Shown: piece by piece, positions 41,226 through 49,931 of the stretch | Position numbering within the stretch: position 1 is the first letter of the stretch | Layout: each line of letters starts with the position of its first letter | Assembly (NCBI RefSeq): GCF_900187455.1 | Contig: NZ_FYDX01000011.1 | Coordinates: forward strand, 186,001-250,000 | Source of the DNA: Pseudomonas sp. Irchel 3E13 | Lineage (GTDB): Bacteria; Pseudomonadota; Gammaproteobacteria; Pseudomonadales; Pseudomonadaceae | DNA: 64,000 bases | Reading direction: 5' to 3' | Position numbers and translations under genes: made by a program | Notes under the pieces: model-generated | Database searches by the model: none | What the model saw: the letters and a program-made list of their open reading frames with translations, nothing else | What the model was told of the DNA's origin: nothing

Positions 41226-43373
41226 TTAACCGAAGAAGCTCTGACCATTTTTGGCCATTTCACGCAGCTTCGCGGTGGGGTGGTACAGCGGACCCAGATC
41301 GGCGTACTTGTCTGCCAGGGCAACGAATTCGGCCACACCGATCGAATCGATGTAACGCAGCGCGCCGCCCCGGAAGGGAGGGAAACCAATGCCGTAAACC
41401 AGGCCCATGTCGGCCTCGGCCGCGGTTTCGACGATGCCGTCTTCCAGGCAGCGCACGGTCTCCAGGCACAGCGGGACCATCATCCAGTTGATGATGTCTT
41501 CATCAGTGACTTCGCGTTGTTCGAAAATGATCGGCTTGAGCACTTCGAGGACCGAGGCGTCAGCGACTTTCTTCGGCTTTCCGCGCTTGTCGGTTTCGTA
41601 GGAGTAGAAGCCCTTGCCGTTCTTCTGGCCCAGGCGGTTGGCTTCGTACAGCGCATCGACAGCCGAACGACGATCATCCTTCATGCGGTCCGGGAAGCCC
41701 TCGGCCATTACGTCGCGACCGTGGTGGCCGGTGTCGATGCCGACCACGTCCATCAGGTACGCCGGGCCCATCGGCCAGCCAAATTTTTCCATGACTTTAT
41801 CGATGCGGACGAAGTCCACACCAGCGCTGACCAGCTTGGCGAAACCGCCGAAGTACGGGAACAGCACGCGGTTGACCAGGAAGCCCGGGCAGTCGTTGAC
41901 GACGATCGGGTTCTTGCCCATTTTCTTGGCGTAGGCCACGGTGGTGGCGACGGCCACTTCACTGGACTTCTCGCCACGGATGACTTCGACCAGCGGCATC
42001 ATGTGCACCGGGTTGAAGAAGTGCATGCCGACAAAGTTTTCCGGACGCTTGAGCGCCTTGGCCAGCAGGTTGATGGAGATGGTCGAGGTGTTCGAGGCGA
42101 GAATCGCATCGTCCTTGACCTGGCCTTCGACCTCGGCCAGAACGGCCTGCTTGACTTTCGGATTTTCGACCACGGCTTCAACGACGATGTCGACGTTGGC
42201 GAAATCGCCGTAGGACAGGGTCGGACGAATCGCGTTCAGCGCCTCGGCCATCTTGGCCGGGGTCAGACGGCCTTTTTCGACGCGCTTGCCAAGCAGCTTG
42301 GAGGCTTCGTTCAGGCCCAGCTGGATGGCTTCCTCGCGGATATCCTTCATCAGGATCGGCGTGCCCTTGACCGCGGACTGGTAGGCGATACCGCCACCCA
42401 TGATGCCGGCGCCGAGTACGGCGGCCTGCTTCACGTCATGGGCGATTTCGTCGTGGGCCTTGGCTTTGCGCTTGAGTTCCTGGTCGTTCAGGAACAGGCC
42501 GATCAGGCTTTCGGCAACCGAAGTCTTGGCCAGTTTGGCGAAGCCGGCGGCCTCGACTTCCAGCGCCTTGTCCCGACCGAAGTTGGCGGCTTTCTGGATG
42601 GTCTTGATCGCTTCGACCGGCGCTGGGTAGTTCGGGCCGGCCTGGCCAGCAACGAAGCCCTTGGCGGTTTCGAAGGCCATCATCTGCTCGATGGCGTTGA
42701 GCTTGAGTTTTTCCAGCTTCGGCTGACGCTTGGCCTTGTGGTCGAACTCGCCGCTGATGGCGCGCTTGATCAGGTCCAGAGCTGCTTCAGCCAGCTTCTC
42801 GGGGGCGACAACAGCGTCGACAGCGCCAACTTTCAGCGCGTCTTCAGCACGGTTTTCCTTGCCCGATGCGATCCACTCGACCGCGTTGTCGGCGCCGATC
42901 AGGCGCGGCAGGCGAACGGTACCGCCGAAGCCCGGGTAGATACCCAGTTTGACTTCCGGCAGGCCGATCTTGGCGCTGCTGGACATGACGCGGAAGTCGG
43001 CCGCGAGGCACATTTCCAGGCCGCCGCCCAAGGCGATGCCGTTGATGGCAACGACAGTCGGCACGCCGAGGTCTTCAAAGTCGCTGAAAATGCGGTTGGC
43101 TTCCAGGTTGCCGGCGACCAGGTCGGCCTCGGGCAGCTTGAAGTTATCGACAAACTCGGTGATGTCCGCGCCGACGATGAAGACGTCCTTGCCACTGCTG
43201 ACAATCACGCCTTTGATCGATGCGTCGGCCTTGATGGTGTCCACCGCCTGACGCAGTTCGTTCAGGGTAAGACGGTTGAATTTGTTGACGGACTCACCCT
43301 TGAGGTCGAACTTCAGTTCGACGATGCCGCTTTCAAGAGCCTTAACCGTGATGGCTTTACCTTCGTAAATCAT
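41226..43373 (-). CDS. fadB: Fatty-acid oxidation complex alpha subunit FadB
   Basis: FadB carries enoyl-CoA hydratase, delta3-cis-delta2-trans-enoyl-CoA isomerase and 3-hydroxyacyl-CoA dehydrogenase activities. The 715-residue protein has the crotonase half with VAINGIALGGGLEMCLAADF and LGIYPGFGGTVRLPRLIG (catalytic glutamates). The dehydrogenase half has the NAD loop AAVLGAGIMGGGIAYQSAVK and the catalytic His in GMHFFNPVHMMPLVEVIRG. ATG at 43373 with GGAG upstream gives the standard length. A 500-bp gap upstream holds its promoter and a near-consensus PsrA site at 43537-43550. Confidence 0.98.
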   Translation of the reverse strand: MIYEGKAITVKALESGIVELKFDLKGESVNKFNRLTLNELRQAVDTIKADASIKGVIVSSGKDVFIVGADITEFVDNFKLPEADLVAGNLEANRIFSDFEDLGVPTVVAINGIALGGGLEMCLAADFRVMSSSAKIGLPEVKLGIYPGFGGTVRLPRLIGADNAVEWIASGKENRAEDALKVGAVDAVVAPEKLAEAALDLIKRAISGEFDHKAKRQPKLEKLKLNAIEQMMAFETAKGFVAGQAGPNYPAPVEAIKTIQKAANFGRDKALEVEAAGFAKLAKTSVAESLIGLFLNDQELKRKAKAHDEIAHDVKQAAVLGAGIMGGGIAYQSAVKGTPILMKDIREEAIQLGLNEASKLLGKRVEKGRLTPAKMAEALNAIRPTLSYGDFANVDIVVEAVVENPKVKQAVLAEVEGQVKDDAILASNTSTISINLLAKALKRPENFVGMHFFNPVHMMPLVEVIRGEKSSEVAVATTVAYAKKMGKNPIVVNDCPGFLVNRVLFPYFGGFAKLVSAGVDFVRIDKVMEKFGWPMGPAYLMDVVGIDTGHHGRDVMAEGFPDRMKDDRRSAVDALYEANRLGQKNGKGFYSYETDKRGKPKKVADASVLEVLKPIIFEQREVTDEDIINWMMVPLCLETVRCLEDGIVETAAEADMGLVYGIGFPPFRGGALRYIDSIGVAEFVALADKYADLGPLYHPTAKLREMAKNGQSFFG

Positions 43374-43874
43374 CAACTGATCTCCACGATATGGAAGCTG
43401 AACTGTACACGCTGATCGCTGTGACGACGGTCGACCGGCTCATGGCCGTTGGATGTCGATCCGTTGTCCCAGACATACCCGTCAGCGCGATAGTCGGGAT
43501 TCTGTACGAGCTTTCTGACGATACAAACGCTCAATTCATACGCCCGTTTGATTCGGGTGTGCACACAGTTACCGAAATGGTCGGCTTTGTCAAACCCCCA
43601 TGAGCGCTGGACAAACGCGACTTTCCGGTCATTTCTGGTTGAGACTTGAGCAACTCGCCATGACGGTGATCCACCATCATTCACGTAAGCGATTAGACGT
43701 TGCGCGCGGCAAATGGATCCGGTGCATAAACAGCGTGGAGGAGAAAAAAGAAGGGCGTTTTACCGGGCACGAAAATAAATCGCGCACTACACTGCGAGCT
43801 ACTGAAGCACTTCCCGGCCTGCCTGGCCTTTTTTTCGATGCATGCAGCCCGCCCGGGAAACCTGGCGGGCTTTT
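43374..43874. other. fadB upstream region: leader plus orphan plus-strand terminators
   Basis: This 500-bp gap has no convincing protein gene. Left to right it holds the fadB leader, a candidate PsrA site (43537-43550), an AT- and purine-rich stretch with GGAGGAGAAAAAAG at 43737-43750, and a short 21-codon basic frame at 43713-43778 without a ribosome binding site. Two plus-strand terminator-like signals follow: a weak GGCC-loop-GGCC with T7 at 43816-43835, and a strong one at 43847-43875. No plus-strand gene is there for them to end, so a small RNA is possible. Confidence 0.5.
43537..43550. promoter_or_regulatory. Candidate PsrA operator upstream of fadB
   Basis: CATAC-GCCC-GTTTG matches the PsrA consensus (C/G)AAAC-N4-GTTT(G/C) with one mismatch. 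It is about 165 bases before the fadB start. PsrA control of fadBA5 is known in P. aeruginosa; use of this exact site is inference. Confidence 0.5.
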
Positions 43875-43875
43875 T
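43847..43875 (+). terminator. Strong plus-strand intrinsic terminator without an upstream gene
   Basis: GCCCGCC (43847-43853) pairs with GGCGGGC (43864-43870) and is followed by TTTTT. The T-run touches the stop codon of the minus-strand gene at 43875. On the minus strand no T-run follows, so the signal points rightward from the fadB gap. Confidence 0.75.
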
Positions 43876-44312
43876 CATGCGAGGGTTTTCAACGCATCAG
43901 CAACATCCTGCAACACCGAGGCATCCTCACGCTCACCCCAGCAGAGGGCGACCATCTGCGCAGTGGCCTCGACTTTATAGACACTCGCCGGCAACCGCTT
44001 GAGCTGTTCCAGCACCCGCTCATCGACGCAGGGCTCGCGCCACTGGTTGAGCCAGGTGCCCGGCGTGGTTTGCCAATAACACCAGACATCGCTGCTGCCA
44101 CGGCGTCGGCCCTGATGGTATTGCGCACAGGTGCCCGGTGGTTCTTCCGGCAGCCAGTGCGGCCAGGTCTGCGGTGCAAGCTGCATCGCCAGCCCCATGC
44201 GTCGAGCCTCCAGGCGCAGCGCCATACGCCCGCTCATGCGCCGCGAAGGCAACAGCCAGGCCAGCGGACTGAGGATCAGCGCGAGGATTGACACTACTAC
44301 CCAGACCGTCAT
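43875..44312 (-). CDS. Single-pass membrane protein of unknown function
   Basis: The 145-residue protein opens with one membrane helix (MTVWVVVSILALILSPLAWL). A short basic stretch follows (RRMSGRMALRLEARRMGLAM), resembling the start of small preprotein-translocase-like or SMODS-free membrane anchors, but I recognise no family. The cytoplasmic part is rich in Trp, Arg and Pro (QTWPHWLPEEPPGTCAQYHQ) and ends in DASVLQDVADALKTLA. AGGA lies upstream of ATG 44312. The same position in P. aeruginosa holds a conserved hypothetical (PA3016 by recollection). It is divergent from the UspA gene. Confidence 0.8.
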   Translation of the reverse strand: MTVWVVVSILALILSPLAWLLPSRRMSGRMALRLEARRMGLAMQLAPQTWPHWLPEEPPGTCAQYHQGRRRGSSDVWCYWQTTPGTWLNQWREPCVDERVLEQLKRLPASVYKVEATAQMVALCWGEREDASVLQDVADALKTLA

Positions 44313-44421
44313 ATCTGTTATTCCTATCAAGACTTTGCAAATGAGCTGGTTAGCCGCACTGGATGCGATCAGCCTGAAACGGACCATACTTTAACTATCG
44401 CGATTGTCAGGAGAGCCTCTC

Positions 44422-44865
44422 ATGCCCTACGAACACATACTGGTCGCCGTCGACCTGACCGAAGAATGCGACCCGGTCATCAAACGCGCCCGCGAGCTGG
44501 CCACCCCGGGCAATGCCAAAGTGTCGCTGGTACATATCGTCGAGCCGATGGCCATGGCGTTTGGTGGCGACGTGCCGATGGACCTGTCGCAACTGCAACA
44601 GCAGCAGTTCGACCAGGCCAAGGAGCGCCTGGAGCGTCTGTTCAACAAATACCCGGAAATCAATCGCGGCGATTCGCACCTGACCTATGGCCAGCCACGC
44701 CAGGAGATCCACCAGTTGGCCAAGGAGCAGAAATGCGACCTGATCGTGGTCGGCAGCCATGGCCGCCACGGCCTGGCCCTGCTGCTCGGCTCAACCGCCA
44801 ATGACGTGCTGCACGGCGCGCCGTGCGATGTCCTGGCGGTCCGCCTGCAGAAGAAAGCCGAGTAA
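44422..44865 (+). CDS. Universal stress protein, UspA family
   Basis: The 147-residue protein is a single Usp domain: start YEHILVAVDLTEECDPVIKR, and the ATP-binding loop GSHGRHGLALLLGSTAND of the G-2x-G-9x-G(S/T) type. The last strand is DVLAVRLQ. Such proteins dimerise and help survival in stasis or low oxygen, but the specific role is unknown. GGAG precedes the ATG by nine bases. It ends at a bidirectional terminator shared with the convergent uup gene. Confidence 0.93.
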   Translation: MPYEHILVAVDLTEECDPVIKRARELATPGNAKVSLVHIVEPMAMAFGGDVPMDLSQLQQQQFDQAKERLERLFNKYPEINRGDSHLTYGQPRQEIHQLAKEQKCDLIVVGSHGRHGLALLLGSTANDVLHGAPCDVLAVRLQKKAE

Positions 44866-44868
44866 CGC

Positions 44869-44897
44869 AAAAAGGCCCGGAGCTTTCGCTCCGGGCC
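44869..44897. terminator. Terminator between uspA-type gene and uup
   Basis: GGCCCGGAG (44874-44882) pairs with CTCCGGGCC (44889-44897). The five A residues on the left give a T-run for the minus-strand uup transcript, which ends at 44908. On the plus strand it may end the UspA transcript but lacks a T-run. Confidence 0.88.
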
Positions 44898-44907
44898 CCT
44901 TCCCGCC

Positions 44908-46827
44908 TCAACCGTCCAGTTCGGCCCAGCGCTCGACCAGCACGTCCAGCTCTGCCTGCATCCGCTCGAGGTCAGCCAGCACCTTGCTGGTGTGCTCGCT
45001 GGACTTCTGATAGAAGCCCGCATCGGAAATCTGCAGCTGGATCGCGGCGATCTTCTGTTCAACCGCCTCAATCTGGCCCGGCAGGGCTTCCAGCTCGCGC
45101 TGGAACTTGTAGCTGAGCTTTTTCTTGGTATCCGCAGCCGCTGCAACCGGCGCAGCCTCGGCCACAGGCGCGGTGACCACCGCGGTGTTCAGCTCGGACT
45201 TGCCGGACTTGCTCTCGCTGACGCCCAGCAGACGCGGCGAACCGCCCTGGCGGATCCAGTCCTGATAGCCGCCGACATACTCGCGTACCTTGCCCTCGCC
45301 CTCGAACACCAGGGTGCTGGTCACCACGTTGTCGAGGAATGCCCGGTCGTGGCTGACCATCAGCACGGTGCCCTTGTAGCCCGCCAGTACTTCTTCCAGC
45401 AGCTCCAGGGTTTCCACGTCGAGGTCGTTGGTCGGTTCGTCGAGTACCAGCAGGTTGGCCGGCTTGCTGAACAGCTTGGCCAGCAGCAACCGCGCACGCT
45501 CGCCCCCGGACAGCGCCTTGACCGGCGTGCGCGCACGCTGCGGGCTGAACAGGAAGTCACCCAGGTAGCTCAGGACATGGCGGCTCTGGCCGTCGATATC
45601 GATGAAGTCGCGACCTTCGGCAAGGTTGTCGATAACGGTCTTTTCCAGCTCCAGCTGATTGCGCAACTGGTCGAAGTAAGCCACTTCCAGACGCGTACCC
45701 GAATCAACCTTGCCGGCGGTCGGCTCCAGGTCACCCAGCATCAGCTTGAGCAGCGTGGTCTTGCCGGTACCGTTGGCACCCAGCAGGCCGATACGGTCCT
45801 CGCGCTGCAGGACCATCGAGAAATCCTTGACCAGGGTCGGGCCGCCGGGGTGAGCGAAGCTGACGTTTTCCAGCACCATCACCTGCTTGCCGGACTTCTC
45901 CGCGGACTCGATCAGGATATTGGCCTTGCCCTGGCGCTCACGACGTTCGCTACGCTCGACCCGCAGCGCCTTCAGCGCACGCACACGGCCTTCGTTACGG
46001 GTACGCCGGGCCTTGATGCCCTGGCGGATCCAGACTTCTTCCTGGGCCAGGCGCTTGTCGAACAGCGCGTTGGCGGTTTCCTCGGCGGCCAGTGCGGCCT
46101 CCTTGTGCACCAGGAAGCTGGCGTAGTCGCCGTTCCAGTCGATCAGGCCGCCACGGTCCAGTTCAAGAATGCGCGTGGCCAGGTTCTGCAGGAAGGAACG
46201 GTCGTGGGTGATGAACAGCACCGCGCCGCCGAAACCGCTGAGGGCATCTTCCAGCCAGGCGATGGCACCGATGTCCAGGTGGTTGGTCGGCTCGTCGAGG
46301 AGCAGCAGGTCCGGTTCGCACACCAGCGCCTGCGCCAGCAGTACGCGGCGGCGCCAGCCACCGGACAGCTCGGCCAGGGTTTTGTCGGCCGGCAACTGCA
46401 GGCGGCTCAGGGTGCTGTCCACCAGTTGCTGCAAGCGCCAGCCGTCGCGGGCTTCCAGGTCCTGCTGGACGTGCATGAGTTTTTCCAGATCGGCATCGGT
46501 ATGGATGTTCTGGCTCAGGTGGTGGTACTCGGCGAGCAAAGCGCCGACGCCGGCCAGGCCTTCGGCAACCACGTCGAACACGGTACGGTCGTCGGCTACC
46601 GGCAATTCTTGCGGCAGCTCACCGATTTTCAGCCCCGGCGCACGCCAGATTTCGCCGTCATCGGCCTTTTGGTCGCCCTTGACCAGGCGCATCATGCTCG
46701 ATTTGCCGGTGCCGTTGCGGCCGATGATGCAGACCCGCTCACCACGGGCGATCTGCCAGGACACCTTGTCCAGTAAGGGCATGGTGCCAAAAGCGAGGGA
46801 CACATCGCTGAATTTGAGCAGGGTCAT
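44908..46827 (-). CDS. uup: ABC-F family ATPase, Uup type
   Basis: The 639-residue protein has two fused ATP-binding domains and no membrane part. Walker A motifs are IIGRNGTGKSSMM and LLGANGTGKTTLLKL, signatures LSGGWRRRVLLAQAL and LSGGERARLLLAKLF, and Walker B LLLLDEPTNHLD and LLVLDEPTNDLD. A C-terminal coiled coil (about 560-639) identifies Uup, which binds DNA and ribosomes and reduces precise transposon excision in E. coli. ATG at 46827 with GGAGAA upstream is used; the open frame to 47004 is not coding. It is divergent from slt. Confidence 0.95.
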   Translation of the reverse strand: MTLLKFSDVSLAFGTMPLLDKVSWQIARGERVCIIGRNGTGKSSMMRLVKGDQKADDGEIWRAPGLKIGELPQELPVADDRTVFDVVAEGLAGVGALLAEYHHLSQNIHTDADLEKLMHVQQDLEARDGWRLQQLVDSTLSRLQLPADKTLAELSGGWRRRVLLAQALVCEPDLLLLDEPTNHLDIGAIAWLEDALSGFGGAVLFITHDRSFLQNLATRILELDRGGLIDWNGDYASFLVHKEAALAAEETANALFDKRLAQEEVWIRQGIKARRTRNEGRVRALKALRVERSERRERQGKANILIESAEKSGKQVMVLENVSFAHPGGPTLVKDFSMVLQREDRIGLLGANGTGKTTLLKLMLGDLEPTAGKVDSGTRLEVAYFDQLRNQLELEKTVIDNLAEGRDFIDIDGQSRHVLSYLGDFLFSPQRARTPVKALSGGERARLLLAKLFSKPANLLVLDEPTNDLDVETLELLEEVLAGYKGTVLMVSHDRAFLDNVVTSTLVFEGEGKVREYVGGYQDWIRQGGSPRLLGVSESKSGKSELNTAVVTAPVAEAAPVAAAADTKKKLSYKFQRELEALPGQIEAVEQKIAAIQLQISDAGFYQKSSEHTSKVLADLERMQAELDVLVERWAELDG

Positions 46828-47032
46828 GTTGTTCTCCAGAAAGCGGGCGCGCATTCTACCTGACTTGACCGGGCAACACAGTACACATGGCCGTCCGCCA
46901 GCCCGCAGCGCGTTACATCCGGATGCAAGCACAATGCTTTCATCCGGCGCGGGCAAACGGCTAAGCTTAAGCCCGTGAACCCACAGTGCTGGCGACGCCG
47001 ACACTCGTTTTGGTCAACTGTCTGGAAGTATC

Positions 47033-48958
47033 ATGCGCCGCCTGCTCAACATCGTTTCCTGCCTGCTCCTCTCGGCCTCCGTGGCCGGTGCCGTGCAGGC
47101 TGCCGACCTCGCCCAACAACGCCAGATGTACGACGAAGCCAAGCGCGCGCTGGCCAAGGGCGATACCGGGCCCTACCGACGTTACGCCGCCGCCCTGCAA
47201 GATTATCCGCTGGAGCCGTACCTGGCCTACGACGAGCTGACCGCGCGACTCAAGACCTCCAGCAATGCCGAGATCGAGAGCTTCCTGGCCAAGAATGGCG
47301 ACCTGCCCCAGGCCAACTGGATGAAGTTGCGCTGGTTGCGCTGGCTCGCCGAGCGCGGCGAGTGGCAGACCTTCATCAAGTACTACGATCCCAAACTCAA
47401 TTTCACCGAACTGGACTGCCTCAACGGCCAATACCAGTTGGGCCACGGCCTGCGCGCCGAAGGCTTCGCCACCGCAGAAAAACTCTGGCTGGTAGGCAAG
47501 TCGCAACCGGCCGCCTGTGACGTACTGTTCGACCAGTGGGCCGCCCAGGGCCAACTGACCGAAGCCAAGCGCTGGCAGCGCACCAAGCTGGCAGCCCAGG
47601 CGCGCAACTACGCGCTGGCCACCAATCTGGTGAAGACCCTGCCGACCCTCGGCGAACAAGGCCGCCTGCTGATCGATGTCGCGCAGAAGCCGGAACTGCT
47701 CAATCAGCCGTCGCGCTTCGTGCCGGTCAACGAAGCGATGTCCGATGTGGTCAGCCTCGGCTTGCGCCGCCTGGCCCGTCAGGACCCGGACCGGGCCATG
47801 GCGCTGCTGGACGACTACGCCACCCGCATGCATTTCTCCAGCGACGAAAAAGTCGCCATCGCCCGCGAAATCGGCCTGACCCTGGCCCGCCGCTACGACC
47901 CGCGCGGCCTCGACCTGATGACCCGCTACGACCCGCAACTGCGCGACAACACCGTCAGCGAATGGCGCCTGCGCCTGCTGCTGCGCCTGGGTCGCTGGGA
48001 AGATGCCTACGAACTGACCAAGCGCCTGCCGCAGGATCTGGCCACCACCAACCGCTGGCGCTACTGGCAGGCCCGCAGCCTGGAGCTGGCCCAGCCGCAG
48101 AACCCGCAAATCCCGTTGCTGTACAAGACCGTGGCGCGCGAGCGTGACTTCTATGGTTTCCTCGCCGCCGACCGCGCACAAACGCCGTACCAGTTGAACA
48201 ACAAGCCGCTGGTGATCAGCCAGCAACTGATGAACAAGGTGCGCAATACCCCGGGCGTGCGCCGGGCGCTGGAATTCCATGAGCGGGGGCAGATCGTTGA
48301 CGGTCGCCGCGAGTGGTACCACGTCAGCCGTCACTTCAACCGCGACGAAATGGTCGCCCAGGCGCGCATCGCCTACGACCTGCGCTGGTACTTCCCGGCC
48401 ATTCGCACCATCAGCCAGGCGCAATATTGGGATGACCTGGATATCCGCTTCCCGATGGCCCACCGCGACACGCTGGTACGCGAAGCCAAGGTGCGCGGCC
48501 TGCATTCGAGCTGGGTATTCGCCATCACCCGCCAGGAAAGTGCGTTCATGGACGACGCCCGCTCCAGCGTCGGCGCCAGCGGCCTGATGCAACTGATGCC
48601 GGCAACCGCCAAGGAAACCGCACGCAAGTTCAGCATTCCGCTGGCTTCGCCGGCCCAAGTACTCAACCCGGACAAGAACATCCAGCTCGGCGCGGCGTAC
48701 CTGAGCCAGGTCCATGGTCAGTTCAACGGCAACCGGGTGCTCGCCTCGGCGGCGTATAACGCCGGCCCCGGCCGCGTGCGTCAGTGGCTACGCGGTGCGG
48801 ACCACCTGAGTTTCGACGTCTGGGTCGAATCGATCCCATTCGACGAAACCCGCCAGTACGTGCAGAACGTGCTGTCTTATGCGGTGATCTACGGGCAGAA
48901 GCTCAATTCGCCGCAGCCGCTGGTGGATTGGCATGAGCGTTATTTCGACGACCAGTGA
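47033..48958 (+). CDS. slt: Soluble lytic murein transglycosylase
   Basis: This periplasmic enzyme cleaves the glycan backbone of peptidoglycan to 1,6-anhydromuropeptides, the substrates that NagZ (also in the window) later recycles. A 23-residue signal peptide (ending AGAVQA) precedes the alpha-superhelical U/L domains (about 24-470) and the lysozyme-like C domain. The catalytic Glu502 is in FAITRQESAFMDDARSS, followed by GASGLMQLMPATAKETA and SAAYNAGPGRVRQWLRG. Length (641) matches Slt70. A hairpin and a REP element follow the stop. Confidence 0.97.
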   Translation: MRRLLNIVSCLLLSASVAGAVQAADLAQQRQMYDEAKRALAKGDTGPYRRYAAALQDYPLEPYLAYDELTARLKTSSNAEIESFLAKNGDLPQANWMKLRWLRWLAERGEWQTFIKYYDPKLNFTELDCLNGQYQLGHGLRAEGFATAEKLWLVGKSQPAACDVLFDQWAAQGQLTEAKRWQRTKLAAQARNYALATNLVKTLPTLGEQGRLLIDVAQKPELLNQPSRFVPVNEAMSDVVSLGLRRLARQDPDRAMALLDDYATRMHFSSDEKVAIAREIGLTLARRYDPRGLDLMTRYDPQLRDNTVSEWRLRLLLRLGRWEDAYELTKRLPQDLATTNRWRYWQARSLELAQPQNPQIPLLYKTVARERDFYGFLAADRAQTPYQLNNKPLVISQQLMNKVRNTPGVRRALEFHERGQIVDGRREWYHVSRHFNRDEMVAQARIAYDLRWYFPAIRTISQAQYWDDLDIRFPMAHRDTLVREAKVRGLHSSWVFAITRQESAFMDDARSSVGASGLMQLMPATAKETARKFSIPLASPAQVLNPDKNIQLGAAYLSQVHGQFNGNRVLASAAYNAGPGRVRQWLRGADHLSFDVWVESIPFDETRQYVQNVLSYAVIYGQKLNSPQPLVDWHERYFDDQ

Positions 48959-48968
48959 TTGGACTCGG

Positions 48969-48986
48969 GGCCCGCTTTAGCGGGCC
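48969..48986 (+). terminator. Hairpin after slt
   Basis: GGCCCGC and GCGGGCC form a seven-bp stem with a TTTA loop 11 bases after the slt stop. Only TT follows, so termination would be weak. A REP element starts immediately afterwards. Confidence 0.55.
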
Positions 48987-49041
48987 TTCGCGAGCAAGCT
49001 CGCGCCTACAATGCCCCTGTAGGAGCGAGCTTGCTCGCGAA
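48987..49041. repeat. REP doublet (REPIN-like), copy 1
   Basis: TTCGCGAGCAAGCTCGCGCC-TACA (48987-49010) and its inverted partner TGTAGGAGCGAGCTTGCTCGCGAA (split here as TGTAGGAGCGAG and CTTGCTCGCGAA, 49018-49041) flank a seven-base spacer. This is the common Pseudomonas REP family, in inverted pairs moved by RAYT transposases. It sits between convergent slt and MOSC genes. Confidence 0.93.
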
Positions 49042-49054
49042 TGGGCCCAAGCTT

Positions 49055-49858
49055 TTACTCCAGCACCTCAATCGCCATCCCCACCTCAAGCACACCCTCG
49101 CCATCAGCCACCAGGTTCTGGCCGAACATGGCCTCCCCTTCTTTCTGCCGATAATTCATCAGCGTGGCAAACGGCTCGCGGTCCGGGCTGCGTTCGCCGG
49201 TGGCCGGGTCGATGGTGGTGAGGATGCAGCGCCCGCACGGTTTGACCACGCGGAAAGTCTGCTGGCCAATACGAATACGTTTCCAGCCGTCCTCGGCGAA
49301 TGGTTCGCTGCCCTCGATAACCAGATTCGGACGAAAACGCATCATTTCCATGGGGCGACCGACCCGCTGTGTCAGGTCATCAAGCGACGCCTGACCAATC
49401 AGCAGCAGCGGGAAACCGTCGGCGAAGGCCACGCGGTCACTGTTTTCGCCATAGCCAGAAGGCAAGTAGCGTGTGCGCTTTTCAGGCACATGCACCAGGC
49501 GCACCGCACGCCCCATAAAGGCGCTCAGCCACTCCGCCGCCCCATCGCCGGCATCCGGAACCTGGAGGGTATCGCGCCAGATGGTCACGCCACGCAGCGC
49601 ATCGTCCGGGCTCGGCACCGCGACATGCAGCGTTGGCTGGCCCGGTGCATTGAGCAGCAGTCCGCCGTCAGCCGCATACAGCGCCGACAACTGGCTCATC
49701 TGTGGGAAAGCGCGTTGGGTCAGAAAACGGTTGTTGCCAGCATCCACCAGCATCCAGCGACGATCACCGGCCAGGCCCAGCAGCCCGGCGGGCGACTGCT
49801 GCAGCGCTTCGCCCTGCGCGGATTTGACCGGGTAACGATAAAGCGCACTCAAACGCAT
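49055..49858 (-). CDS. MOSC domain protein with N-terminal MOSC barrel
   Basis: The 267-residue protein has the N-terminal MOSC_N barrel (LSALYRYPVKSAQGEALQQS) and the C-terminal MOSC domain (FADGFPLLLIGQASLDDL, then RFRPNLVIEGSEPFAEDGWK). The conserved Cys that would bind a molybdenum cofactor lies in VVKPCGRCILTTIDPATGER. Related proteins (YcbX, mARC) reduce N-hydroxylated compounds with molybdenum cofactor. YcbX also has a ferredoxin domain, which is missing here, so an external electron donor would be needed. moeA and moaB lie 7 kb away in the same window. ATG at 49858 has GGGAG upstream. Confidence 0.88.
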   Translation of the reverse strand: MRLSALYRYPVKSAQGEALQQSPAGLLGLAGDRRWMLVDAGNNRFLTQRAFPQMSQLSALYAADGGLLLNAPGQPTLHVAVPSPDDALRGVTIWRDTLQVPDAGDGAAEWLSAFMGRAVRLVHVPEKRTRYLPSGYGENSDRVAFADGFPLLLIGQASLDDLTQRVGRPMEMMRFRPNLVIEGSEPFAEDGWKRIRIGQQTFRVVKPCGRCILTTIDPATGERSPDREPFATLMNYRQKEGEAMFGQNLVADGEGVLEVGMAIEVLE

Positions 49859-49931
49859 GAGCCGATGCTCCCTGACGAAAAAGCGCAGCTTACACCCGAT
49901 GCCCGGCAATGGCTGCCGGGCAGGCGTGGGG

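Noticed and set aside
40884..43415. 843-codon frame opposite fadB and part of fadA
   Set aside because: Antisense shadow of two certain genes, with composition unlike a protein and no start signals.
43373..43684. 103-codon minus-strand frame overlapping the fadB leader
   Set aside because: It would place a gene in the fadB 5' region ending at the fadB start; no signals support it. It is probably leader sequence.
43620..43846. Crc-sequestering small RNA (CrcX/Y/Z type) in the fadB gap
   Set aside because: The repeated AANAANAA motifs that define these RNAs are missing; only short A-rich runs occur.
44992..48715. Long frames opposite uup (plus, 594 codons) and slt (minus, 582 codons)
   Set aside because: Both lie entirely over well-supported genes on the other strand and show the same shadow composition.
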